Notes under the pieces: generated by a model
Databases searched by the model: none
Told to the model about the DNA's origin: nothing
What the model saw: only the letters and a program-made list of their open reading frames with translations
Part shown: positions 58,301 through 64,000 of the stretch, piece after piece
How positions within the stretch are numbered: position 1 is the stretch's first letter
How the letters are laid out: each line of letters starts with the position of its first letter
From: Prostheceraeus crozeri
Lineage: Eukaryota > Platyhelminthes > Polycladida > Euryleptidae
Length of the DNA: 64,000 nucleotides
Direction: 5' to 3'
Assembly: GCA_907163375.1 (NCBI GenBank)
Contig: CAJQUW010005702.1
Span: forward strand, 62,001 to 126,000
Position numbers and translations under genes: made by a program

Positions 58301-59916
58301 TTGAAAACTTTCGTGATATGTGTTTAGAATATTACGGAATAGATCCATGTTATTGTTATTCTACACCAGGTTTAACATGGTTAGCAGGATTAAAACATAC
58401 TGGTGTTCAAGCCGATGGCTCTAGGACAAAGTCCGTTAAACTTAAACATTATAAAGAAAATACATATGATAAATTATTATTTTTTGAATCTGGAATTAGA
58501 GGTGGTGTTTCATCAGTTTTAGGTAATAGATATGTTAAATGTTATAATAAGAAAGTAAATCCACAAGAATATGGAATAATGAAACCTTTATCTCCAGAAG
58601 AAAGCGATCAGTTTATAAAATTGTTTAATCAAAATATAGAAGGACTTATATCAAATGAAGATAGTCAAGCAGCAGTTGATGAAATCATGAGAGAAAACTA
58701 TTTATTATATTATGATTTTAATAGCTTATATTCTTCTTGCATGATACAAGAATTACCAACAGGTGAAATGACATGGTGTAATAATCTAGATTATCAAAGA
58801 ACATATGATGGTGAAAATAATTTTGGTTATGTATATGAAGTTGATTTAGTATACCCTGATTATATAAAAGACGCAACAAAATATTATCCTTTCTGTCCAG
58901 AAAATAAAATTCCCAATATAGAAGATTTTTCAGATTATCAAAAATCTATAATGCCGAAAAAATACAGACCAACAAAAAAACTTATGTTAACAAAAAGCAA
59001 TAAAGGAAAGTATGTTGTTGAAGGAAGAATGCTAGATTGGTATTTAGATCATGGTATGATTCTCACCAAAATACATCGAAAACTAGAGTATAGAAAATCT
59101 AAATGGTTAAAAAATTATATAGAGTTCAATATTGAAAAACGTAAAATAGCTAAAAGAAATAAAGATGATTTTGGAAACGTTTTCTTCAAATTAATGAATA
59201 ATGCATTTTATGGTAAGACTTTAGAAAATGTGCGTAATAGACAAAATATTGAAATAGTTTATGATAGAGATAGATTTCAAAATTTAACAAGGAAACCTAC
59301 ATATAAAAGAACTACTAGATTCAGTGATGAACTTTGTGCTGTTCATCTAAGAAGAAGCATTGTAAAACATGATAAGTTTAATTTCATTGGTTTCACTATA
59401 TTAGAATTAGCTAAACTATTTATGTATAGTTTTATATATGATTATTTAGCACCTGCTTATGGCAAAAACTATAAATTACACTTTACAGATACCGATTCTA
59501 TTTTCTTAGAATTAACAGTACCATATGGTTCTTCACTTGATAAAGAAATTAATAAAATAAAAGATATTATTCATCCTTCTGATTTATGTAAAGTAAAAGA
59601 TGAATTAGAAGGAAATGAAGATTTCATAACAGAAGCTATATTTTTAAAATCTAAATGTTACTGTTATGATACAACTAATAATATTAAAACACATAAAACA
59701 TTGAAAGGAATTTCAAAGGCATCAGTAGCTAATCAAATAACATTTCAAGATTATAAAAATGCATTATTTAATAATGAAATAAAAACAGCATATAATTATA
59801 GACTTAATTCAAAGAAACATAAAATGTATTTAAAAGAAGAACATAAATTAGCATTAGATCCATTTGATGATAAAAGAAAAATTTTACCTGATGGAATAAC
59901 TACTTTACCTTTTTAA
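55336..59916 (+). CDS. Protein-primed family B DNA polymerase with extra N-terminal domains
   Basis: The replicase of the element, 1526 residues. It has a C2H2 finger (residues 6-28), a low-complexity region with two hairpin-encoded inserts (82-135), and the N-terminal block usual in Polinton polymerases (LINIKNEDDYCFLWSIIAHL, 266-285, function unknown). A coiled coil of about 130 residues (425-555) follows, then a C2HC finger (590-610). The exonuclease motifs are Exo I CDFEAY (Asp644, Glu646), Exo II YNGSKYD (830-836) and Exo III YLQID (977-981). A zinc/HNH-like segment with CYYCGK and DHDHLNGLYRGAAH (773-812) lies between Exo I and II. The polymerase motifs are A DFNSLY (1127-1132), B KLMNNAFYG (1285-1293) and C TDTDS (1384-1388). 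All catalytic residues are present. Four GC-hairpin inserts are read in frame (near 82, 120-135, 655 and 1025). The coiled coil and inserts explain its length, above the usual 1000-1300. Confidence 0.93.
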   Translation: MKKFYCVLCEKKLQTKRSYQSHLQSKMHLQNVERVDEGNILKLNSYKNYLETLPTDIKVKKIFDDYSHSEYKKVFNSEDEHVRTEGSRASPVSDGRYLFSDTDEFNEIDEFNEIDEFDEAVHGASKMSSRASPETDIKYLFNETVEYNETDKTFSDILTNFSNIFKKSFKCYMNVEVLYTKNGSDGIPKEIIQGHFTKSQEIHNVNNIQPIFQSMILKLENCIIEAQLSESGWRFVKILSKKIVIDKYKNNTGGSYVPLPFSSPQLINIKNEDDYCFLWSIIAHLHPAKYHKERLSHYNKEEYIKEFDLSDGLHEFPYDYNRLIKFHKKNKNLIEVNVFELNVNYVSIGKITPLYSDSKKFYLNNKNLCQSEIVYNDRGNYMHHNIFYQGNIICTEKFELVKTLSPIMINHNNYKGRTDDYNYKYSSLSSEYQQKLENLNKSLEKCKIDYQQQTKMLLQEYHHKYQNKIETIQKLNEENNKKLNEENNEENETNQKINECLKKCLQQYKEQYDKEYIYQLQILNQNYYQNTFNITKEINETHEIYKDEFEKLEQSKQPAQANILYYQGHFILCKDVSIFTKTSDNKNFPCLQCMTSFRTLEEMNRHLENCQQNEAVQNTFPKDDYLEYNKWYFKNKVPFTIYCDFEAYNVNMTQNQTESSRASPDSEDYNSENYNSEKSAPEKSAPGKSSAEQSKEKYLFEQKPLCWGMYIHSNYPNLFKSEYFQYYGEDSSEMFTKKVEELQNYFSQLLETNIPMLPLTDEERKEFDDEINCYYCGKGFTNKYKTGKGRYLDKVKDHDHLNGLYRGAAHNSCNLNANKFKYNFVPLYFYNGSKYDFHLVMKDLFSSEKLQQQKINVLCKTEEEYFSMQLGCIRILDAFRFFTPYSLDVMGKSLKSEQCKILNKYNLKPLKGIFPYEYLTGDFNSVNKIMEEEQLPPINKFKSTLKQSQLSDEDYAEAEKNWRELNCKTMYDYTMKYLQIDVLILADLFENFRDMCLEYYGIDPCYCYSTPGLTWLAGLKHTGVQADGSRTKSVKLKHYKENTYDKLLFFESGIRGGVSSVLGNRYVKCYNKKVNPQEYGIMKPLSPEESDQFIKLFNQNIEGLISNEDSQAAVDEIMRENYLLYYDFNSLYSSCMIQELPTGEMTWCNNLDYQRTYDGENNFGYVYEVDLVYPDYIKDATKYYPFCPENKIPNIEDFSDYQKSIMPKKYRPTKKLMLTKSNKGKYVVEGRMLDWYLDHGMILTKIHRKLEYRKSKWLKNYIEFNIEKRKIAKRNKDDFGNVFFKLMNNAFYGKTLENVRNRQNIEIVYDRDRFQNLTRKPTYKRTTRFSDELCAVHLRRSIVKHDKFNFIGFTILELAKLFMYSFIYDYLAPAYGKNYKLHFTDTDSIFLELTVPYGSSLDKEINKIKDIIHPSDLCKVKDELEGNEDFITEAIFLKSKCYCYDTTNNIKTHKTLKGISKASVANQITFQDYKNALFNNEIKTAYNYRLNSKKHKMYLKEEHKLALDPFDDKRKILPDGITTLPF
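55582..55609 (-). repeat. 28-nt GC twin-hairpin in polymerase gene (copy 1), flanked by TA
   Basis: It is the exact reverse complement of the 28 bases at 45005-45032 in the TIR, flanked by TA on both sides. Element plus flank equals 30 bases. On the coding strand it reads RTEGSRASP without stop. It lies in the poorly conserved N-terminal region of the polymerase. Confidence 0.9.
55693..55735 (-). repeat. GC hairpin element in polymerase gene (copy 2)
   Basis: The last 17 bases, TTCCAGGGCTTCGCCCG, are the shared module of the family. Upstream lie a stem GGCATC/GATGTC around AAA and a smaller stem CCGT/ACGG. If the element is taken as 43 bases, AA flanks both sides and the net insertion is 45 bases. 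The limits are less certain than for the 28-base copies. It encodes the segment around KMSSRASP. Confidence 0.7.
57301..57328 (-). repeat. 28-nt GC twin-hairpin in polymerase gene (copy 3), flanked by AT
   Basis: Twenty-three of 28 positions match copy 1, including AGGGCTTC and the terminal CCCG. It is flanked by AT on both sides. It is read in the same frame and orientation as copy 1 (TESSRASP). It lies just after the Exo I motif, in a spacer-like segment followed by KSAPEKSAPGKS repeats. Confidence 0.82.
58408..58435 (-). repeat. 28-nt GC twin-hairpin in polymerase gene (copy 4), flanked by TT
   Basis: Nineteen of 28 positions match copy 1, and TT flanks it on both sides. The stems are kept by paired changes: GGAC/GTCC replaces GGGC/GCCC and GCC/GGC replaces ACC/GGT. 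It is read in the same frame (QADGSRTKS) between the conserved TGV and LLFFESGIRGG blocks, where typical Polinton polymerases are shorter. Confidence 0.75.
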
Positions 59917-60054
59917 TTTTCTAATTTCTATTTTCTAAATATAACAATATAACAATATAAAATATTATAAAATAATATAACATAAAATAATATAACATAA
60001 AATAATAATATAAAATAATAATATAAAATAATAATATAAAATTAACATATAAAA
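59917..60054. other. AT-only spacer with short tandem repeats
   Basis: This holds repeats of ATAACAATATAA, then AATAATATAACATAAA and AATAATAATATAAAAT up to the next ATG. It is the probable leader of the 273-residue gene. No conserved motif beyond A/T tracts. Confidence 0.6.
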
Positions 60055-60876
60055 ATGGATAAAGTTAGAGCTGATAATTTTAAAAGAATAAAACAATTAG
60101 ACGAATTAATAAAACAAAGAAATATTATGAAAGAAAATCATCTTCAACATAGAATGATAAAAGCTGGTATTCAATCTGATATGTTTGAACAATTAAAATT
60201 AACTGAAGAAGTAAAAACTGATTATGAAAAAACTGTCGAACCATTTAAAACTCTTGAAAAAGAACTTAATGAAAAACGTGTTGATATTGCGGATCCTATA
60301 CTTAAAACACTATTAGATGACTATGGTTTGTTAGAGGCAAACATAGATAAAAAATTACCAAAATCTATGTTATTCGAACATTCTACTTTCTTTTTAGATA
60401 AAAAATTATTTGCAAGATTTTATCTTGGTGGTAAAGAAATATTTCCACAACCTTTACGGGGATTAATTTTTACTCCAGATAAAAAACCTATTAGTTTAGA
60501 TAGAAATTTTGTTGATCTTTTAAGAGGAGCAGATTTAAAAAATTATGCTGTAGAAGATCTAATAAAATATAAAACTATATTAGATAGAGTAGGTGTAGTA
60601 AAAACTCTTGAACGTTATAAACAATTAGAAAATTTATTATCAACGGGAGTTAAAGTAGGAAAAGGTTTATCTGAAAAACAGAAAACAGAAACAACTGTAT
60701 TCTTACCAGATGATCCACAAGAATTACTAAATAGATTAAATATTTTAATATCTGCAATAAAAGAAGGACATAATTCTAGTTTCAATGAAATTCATGCTAT
60801 ATTGAAAAGACTGTTAGAAAAGAAGATTCTAAATGAAGAAGATTATAAAAGTGTAGCTGAAATATGTTGTTTCTAA
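60055..60876 (+). CDS. Conserved Polinton protein of unknown function
   Basis: The protein has 273 residues. It starts with a charged helical segment (MDKVRADNFKRIKQLDELIK) that is duplicated as the 57-residue protein at 51034. The middle has a compact block FFLDKKLFARFYLGGKEIF (112-130) then LRGLIFTPDKKPISLDRNF, a pattern seen in Polinton proteins of unknown function. The C-terminus LPDDPQELLNRLNILISAIK with SSFNEIHAILKRLLEKKIL is a strongly conserved Polinton signature known to me only as hypothetical. There is no signal peptide, membrane segment or catalytic motif. Its place between polymerase and penton-like genes and its conservation suggest a core virion or replication role. It appears intact. 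Confidence 0.75.
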   Translation: MDKVRADNFKRIKQLDELIKQRNIMKENHLQHRMIKAGIQSDMFEQLKLTEEVKTDYEKTVEPFKTLEKELNEKRVDIADPILKTLLDDYGLLEANIDKKLPKSMLFEHSTFFLDKKLFARFYLGGKEIFPQPLRGLIFTPDKKPISLDRNFVDLLRGADLKNYAVEDLIKYKTILDRVGVVKTLERYKQLENLLSTGVKVGKGLSEKQKTETTVFLPDDPQELLNRLNILISAIKEGHNSSFNEIHAILKRLLEKKILNEEDYKSVAEICCF

Positions 60877-60980
60877 TTTTTATTTATGATTCTTATTTAT
60901 GATTTTTATCTATGATTTTTATTTATGATTTTTATCTACGATTTTTATCTATAATATTTATTTAATTTTTTAGTTTAAAA
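60877..60980. other. Spacer of 16-bp tandem repeats
   Basis: It holds about six copies of TTTTTAT(T/C)TA(T/C)GAT ahead of the penton-like gene. It is simple AT-rich sequence; leader function is assumed from position only. Confidence 0.65.
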
Positions 60981-61784
60981 ATGTCTTCGAGAGAATTATC
61001 ATCAGCAGATTTAGACAAAATTAATAATCATTTAGAAAATTTGACAGAGATTTTGGGTTCATCAAAATTTAGTACGACGTTAAAAATTATAACAACTACT
61101 TCATCACACACTTGTAATTTAGAACCCATTCTACATTTGGAACAAAATAAAAATTATCAAATTGCATTGACTAGTTTCTCTACATTTAACACTATTCAAA
61201 ACGTTATCAAAGATGTGAATGATCAATTTAGATATTCTACTGATAAAGGCAAAACATGGAAAATACTAACTTTTCTTCCTGGTTCTTACGAAGTTGAATC
61301 AATATCAAATGAAATTAAGAGACATTTAGGGATACCATTTAAAGATAAGAAACAATTACATTTTGCAGTTGAACCGGCAGTTAATAAATTTTCTCTTACT
61401 TTAGACGAAAATCATCAAGTTGATTTTAATCATGATAGATCATTGTCAAAGCTATTAGGATTTAATAAACAAACTTATAGTCAAGGTTATCATTTAAGTG
61501 AGAAGATTCCAAAAATAACTGAAATAAATTCAATTGTTGTACATTGTGACATTATTGAAGGAGGTTATATAAATGGTAAATTATCAAATTTAATATTCAG
61601 TTTTCCAGCTTTTACTGTGCCCATTGGTTATAGATTAAATGTAATTCCACAAACATTAATATATTTCCCTATTACAAGAAAAACTATTAACAACATTAAC
61701 ATTAGAATCACTGATGAGAAAGGACAAGAAATAAATTTTGGAGGCGAAGAGATTATGATAGATCTTTTGGTTCGAGAGGTATAA
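60981..61784 (+). CDS. Penton-like minor capsid protein
   Basis: The protein has 267 residues and the pattern of Polinton/adintovirus penton-base homologues, single jelly-roll proteins that fill the capsid vertices. Landmarks are LEQNKNYQIALTSFSTFNTI (residues 54-73, early strand pair), then WKILTFLPGSYEVESISNEI (92-111), and LSKLLGFNKQTY (155-166). The C-terminal strands GYINGKLSNLIFSFPAFTVP and INNINIRITDEKGQEINFGG are also present. The length is typical. There is no membrane segment. The stop codon lies inside the first of three 21-bp repeats. It sits just upstream of the packaging ATPase in the same orientation, an order common in Polintons. It appears intact. Confidence 0.8.
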   Translation: MSSRELSSADLDKINNHLENLTEILGSSKFSTTLKIITTTSSHTCNLEPILHLEQNKNYQIALTSFSTFNTIQNVIKDVNDQFRYSTDKGKTWKILTFLPGSYEVESISNEIKRHLGIPFKDKKQLHFAVEPAVNKFSLTLDENHQVDFNHDRSLSKLLGFNKQTYSQGYHLSEKIPKITEINSIVVHCDIIEGGYINGKLSNLIFSFPAFTVPIGYRLNVIPQTLIYFPITRKTINNINIRITDEKGQEINFGGEEIMIDLLVREV

Positions 61785-61843
61785 ACTCCCGTTCGGGAGG
61801 TATAAACTCCCGTTCGAGAGGTATAAACTCCCACGCGAAGCTA
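61770..61843 (+). repeat. Three 21-bp repeats carrying the penton gene stop, plus GC hairpin
   Basis: GTTCG(A/G)GAGGTATAAACTCCC occurs at 61770, 61791 and 61812. Each copy contains the same GAGGTATAA (stop) end as the gene, so the gene's last codons were tandemly duplicated. CTCCCGTTCGGGAG forms a palindrome across the repeat junction. ACGCGAAGCTAG (61833-61844) follows and contains the GCGAAGC hairpin core. Confidence 0.85.
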
Positions 61844-61912
61844 GAAAAGTTTAATTTTCTTCTTCTTCTTTAAAAATAAAAACAAAATAAAAATAAATTT
61901 TTTTATTAAAAA

Positions 61913-62677
61913 ATGAGTGTAATGTCTTTAAATAAAAAAAAACTTAAATTTAATCATCATTCAAATTTATCTAATAAAGTTTTGTCAGTTATTTGTGGAA
62001 GATCGGGTTGTGGAAAAACATATCTATTATTTAAAATTTTAACAACTCCAAATTTTTTGGATTATAACAATCTTATAATTTATACAACAACAGCAGAACA
62101 ACCTGTCTATCAATTTTTAAAATATGGATTTGAAAATAATCTTAAAAAAACAGCAATTGCTTCCCTATTCGAAGAATACGAAAAATCTGAATATGAAGAA
62201 GAAATAAGTTCATGGTGTGAGGAAGCAGTAGAAAATACTCAGTTAGTAGAATCTAATAAAAATAACCATATAAAGATACAATTAACAGATGATAGTGGTA
62301 ATATGCAAGATCCTAGTAAACTAGATAAAACAATGAAACATTGTGTAATTTTTGATGATTGTGTTAATGATAGAAATCAGTCAGTTCAGAGAAATTATTT
62401 TACAAGAGGTAGACATAATAACTGTAGTGTTTTTTATTTAACACAAAGTATGTATTCATTAGACGGAAGTGTTATTAGAAAGAATGCAAATATATTTATA
62501 CTATTTGAAATAAATGCAAGAAACTTAAGTGATTTGCTAAGAGATTTATGTATAAGAGATAAAGATGAATTTAAACAATCGTGTAATAATGCTTGGGCAA
62601 AAGATTATGGATTCATTACAATTAATATTGATAAAAAAATTCATGATAGAGTTATCGAACAATTGTTCTCTGACTAG
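61913..62677 (+). CDS. A32/FtsK-HerA-type genome packaging ATPase
   Basis: The protein has 254 residues and is the canonical Polinton packaging ATPase, which pumps DNA into capsids. Walker A is GRSGCGKT (29-36), Walker B CVIFDDC (144-150), and the characteristic block RNYFTRGRHNNCSVFYLTQS (160-179) contains the likely arginine finger and sensor, followed by YSLDGSVIRKNAN. The length is standard, and there is no membrane segment. It is the last gene of the rightward block and ends just before a cluster of three GC hairpins. The leader is the usual AAAATAAATTTTTTTATTAAAA. It appears intact. Confidence 0.9.
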   Translation: MSVMSLNKKKLKFNHHSNLSNKVLSVICGRSGCGKTYLLFKILTTPNFLDYNNLIIYTTTAEQPVYQFLKYGFENNLKKTAIASLFEEYEKSEYEEEISSWCEEAVENTQLVESNKNNHIKIQLTDDSGNMQDPSKLDKTMKHCVIFDDCVNDRNQSVQRNYFTRGRHNNCSVFYLTQSMYSLDGSVIRKNANIFILFEINARNLSDLLRDLCIRDKDEFKQSCNNAWAKDYGFITINIDKKIHDRVIEQLFSD

Positions 62678-62714
62678 GCTTCGCCTCGAGGGGCTTTGCC
62701 CCGACTGAAAGTCG
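62676..62714. repeat. Cluster of three GC hairpins after the packaging ATPase gene
   Basis: Three stems with three-base loops follow in a row: AGGCTTCGCCT (62676-62686), GGGGCTTTGCCCC (62690-62702) and CGACTGAAAGTCG (62702-62714). Bases 62687-62714 alone make a 28-base unit starting CGA and ending TCG. The cluster begins at the stop codon of the ATPase gene and may serve as a transcription or 3'-end signal as well as being a hairpin-family insertion. Confidence 0.8.
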
Positions 62715-62907
62715 ATCGAAGATTTGTTTACCGAGTGATAAAAAATATACAACATAGGGGTATAATATTTTTTTTAAAATATAATATTTGAATTTTGCGG
62801 TAACATTGGAATACAGCAAAAACATTTTACTGAACAAATTATTTTTTTATTGCTTTGTTGTCTGATATCTTTTCGTTCAAAGGTTTCTCGTTTAAAGTTT
62901 TCCTGTT
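62715..62907. other. Intergenic region between convergent genes
   Basis: AT-rich, with no independent gene. Its right part (about 62836-62907), read on the minus strand, continues the frame of the membrane-protein gene past its stop for some two dozen codons with similar Lys/Thr/Leu/Asn-rich repeats, which suggests this is a lost C-terminus. Confidence 0.55.
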
Positions 62908-63666
62908 TTAAGTTTTGTTTAATAAAGTTTTGTTTAATAAAGTTTTGCTTAAATTTTCGCTTAAAGTTTTTAGCTCTTCTAAAAAAATTTTGTCATTTTC
63001 TTCATTAGAAATTTTACCATCAGTAAAAGTTTTACCACCCTGTTTATTCTTATCACCAACTTTTTCTGACTGTAATTTAAATGATATTTTATTTACTTCA
63101 TTAGCTATTTGATCAAATTTTTCAATCTCATCTAACGTAATAACATTATCATCACATACTCTTTGAAAGTAGTAATGTAGTTTATCATAGACTTCTTTAA
63201 TATGTAAATGCTTAGTTTTTAATGATTTTCGTTTCTTAGTTATTAAAGATTTATCTAACATTGTAACAAGTGAAGTTGTAAAAACACCCGTACCTGTTAA
63301 AGCTGTAGCAACTACTGGAATTACTAAAACACCTGAAGATATAACAATTGTTAAAGCACCTAAACTTATTGTTAAGAATATGCCAATTCCTTGTGTTACA
63401 TTCTTAACTTTAGTCCATCTCTTTCTTAATTTTTTATAATGCTCTAATCTTAATAATAATTGAGATTCCTTATCTTTCATATACCTTACTCTATCCTTGT
63501 GTTTTTCTATATTTAATTCACTTATTTTTAATTGAGATAACGAAGGATATATTCTTGCGGTCCCTTCCACTTTTGTTTCTTCCATTTCTGAAGTTCCTTC
63601 CACTTTTGTTCCTTCCATTTTTGTTTCATTCATTTCTGAAGTTCCTTCCATTTTTGTTTCTTCCAT
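62908..63666 (-). CDS. Two-segment membrane protein starting inside the right TIR
   Basis: The protein has 252 residues counted from the first ATG. The frame opens 24 bases upstream at a GTG that is not a credible eukaryotic start. The N-terminus is a Glu/Thr/Met/Lys repeat region (MEGT, VEGT). After a coiled coil, residues about 93-137 hold two adjoining membrane segments (VTQGIGIFLTISLGALTIVI, then VLVIPVVATALTG). A conserved-looking helical region KHLHIKEVYDKLHYYFQRVC with VITLDEIEKF follows. Proteins of this layout (hydrophobic hairpin, then a helical region) recur in Polintons without a known function. The C-terminus has TLLNKTLLNKT and ends in a TAA within that repeat; similar repeats continue in frame beyond it, so the stop may be premature. 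The promoter and first 46 codons lie in the TIR, so a truncated copy exists at the left end. Confidence 0.75.
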   Translation of the reverse strand: MEETKMEGTSEMNETKMEGTKVEGTSEMEETKVEGTARIYPSLSQLKISELNIEKHKDRVRYMKDKESQLLLRLEHYKKLRKRWTKVKNVTQGIGIFLTISLGALTIVISSGVLVIPVVATALTGTGVFTTSLVTMLDKSLITKKRKSLKTKHLHIKEVYDKLHYYFQRVCDDNVITLDEIEKFDQIANEVNKISFKLQSEKVGDKNKQGGKTFTDGKISNEENDKIFLEELKTLSENLSKTLLNKTLLNKT

Positions 63667-64000
63667 TTTTAAAGAAATATTTTTAGTCACATGATATATT
63701 TTAAAAACCTGAAAGATGGATAAAATTCATGAATTTGAAATTCTCAAATTTGAGATTTTCAACTTTTATGATTTTCGGTGTCCTAGAACGGTCATGATTT
63801 AAGCAATGAAAATCGAACCGAAGGTTCTAGGGCTTCGCCCGATTGTAATTCTCAAATTTGAGATTCTTAACTTTTCTGATTTTTTCGGTGTCCTGGAACG
63901 GTCATGATTTTCAAGGTAAAAATTGTAATTCTCAAATTTGAGATTTTCAACTTTTATGATTTTCGGTGTCCTAGAACGGTCATGATTTTAAGGGTGAAAA
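63527..64000 (-). repeat. Right terminal inverted repeat (partial)
   Basis: It matches the reverse complement of 44846-45319 across its full visible length with no net indel and very few or no differences, for example a C/T change in the pyrimidine before AGGACACCG between internal units is conserved in both copies. The outer ~300 bases, corresponding to 44548-44845, lie beyond the window. It contains the second copy of the 28-nt hairpin element and the start of the membrane-protein gene. Confidence 0.93.
63814..63841 (-). repeat. 28-nt GC twin-hairpin element (right TIR copy)
   Basis: This is the TIR partner of the copy at 45005-45032 with identical sequence and AT flanks, so the insertion predates the last homogenisation of the two TIRs. 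Confidence 0.9.

Larger units (their letters stand above)
44548..64000 (+). mobile_element. Polinton/Maverick (adintovirus-like) element, right end beyond window
   Basis: The element is defined by long terminal inverted repeats that enclose polymerase B, integrase, adenain-like protease, packaging ATPase, major capsid and penton-like genes, which is the diagnostic Polinton set. The visible length is about 19.45 kb. From the TIR symmetry (left position x matches 108846 minus x) the element should end roughly 300 bases past the window, near 19.75 kb, within the usual 15-20 kb range. The left edge begins AGTAATGGGC, where satellite sequence stops. Polintons typically start with AG and make 6-bp target duplications, so CAAACA (44542-44547) is the predicted duplicated target. 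Whether the element is still active is doubtful, because several genes are damaged. Confidence 0.93.

Noticed and set aside
62676..62714. Bacterial-type intrinsic terminator
   Set aside because: The hairpins resemble one but no U-run follows, the host is eukaryotic, and similar hairpins occur inside genes.
44548..64000. tRNA or rRNA genes
   Set aside because: No cloverleaf box A/B pair or rRNA-like sequence was seen in the element or the satellite.

Overview
The window has two unrelated parts. Bases 1 to about 44,541 are a very AT-rich, gene-free satellite. It is built from roughly 29- and 34-base monomers and runs in one orientation up to about 25.25 kb, then in the opposite orientation to 44.54 kb. 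The two halves meet at a long palindrome centred between bases 25,343 and 25,344, so the window holds a giant inverted satellite array. The arms have diverged and carry different higher-order repeats: about 2.47 kb on the left, and 1,961 bp (exact over two periods) on the right. No protein or RNA gene is visible in this part.

From about 44,548 to the end of the window lies a Polinton/Maverick-type (adintovirus-like) element of at least 19.45 kb, inserted in or abutting the satellite. The left terminal inverted repeat (TIR) is 44,548-45,319. Its partner starts at 63,527 and is cut by the window end, with about 300 bases predicted to lie beyond. The element carries the expected core: adenain-like cysteine protease, DDE integrase (here fused behind a phospholipase A2-like domain), double-jelly-roll major capsid protein, penton-like minor capsid protein, FtsK/HerA (A32-like) packaging ATPase and protein-primed family B DNA polymerase. 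Accessory genes are two small glycine/alanine-rich virion-type proteins, a coiled-coil protein with a tail-fibre-type motif, a multi-zinc-finger protein, a second membrane-anchored ATPase, a conserved Polinton protein of unknown role with a 57-residue partial paralogue, and a membrane protein whose 5' end lies inside the TIR. The host is therefore a eukaryote, most likely an AT-rich animal genome. I cannot name the species.

Layout of the element: TIR with an orphan 5' gene copy; a non-coding stretch with a decayed protease fragment; protease (+); a leftward block (PLA2-integrase, small virion protein, major capsid, second small virion protein, 57-aa protein, fibre-like protein); a short divergent AT-rich promoter region; a rightward block (zinc finger, ATPase 2, polymerase, conserved 273-aa protein, penton-like protein, packaging ATPase); and a converging membrane-protein gene running out of the right TIR. 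Structural genes mostly lie to the left of the divergent promoter, replication and packaging genes to the right.

The most striking unexplained signal is a family of tiny GC-rich twin-hairpin sequences scattered through this AT-rich element, in genes, spacers and TIRs. The best-defined form is 28 nt: two stems, each with a three-base loop, usually GAA or TTC. Several copies are flanked by a 2-bp direct repeat (AT, TA, TT). The net insertion is then 30 bases, which preserves the reading frame, and three such copies sit in frame in the polymerase gene. One copy interrupts a tandem repeat in the TIR whose neighbouring units show the empty site. They behave like a miniature mobile palindromic element that tolerates insertion into coding sequence.

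The element also shows decay: a frameshift at an A8 run in one virion gene, a likely early stop in the membrane protein, an integrase lacking its N-terminal zinc domain, and a duplicated protease fragment.
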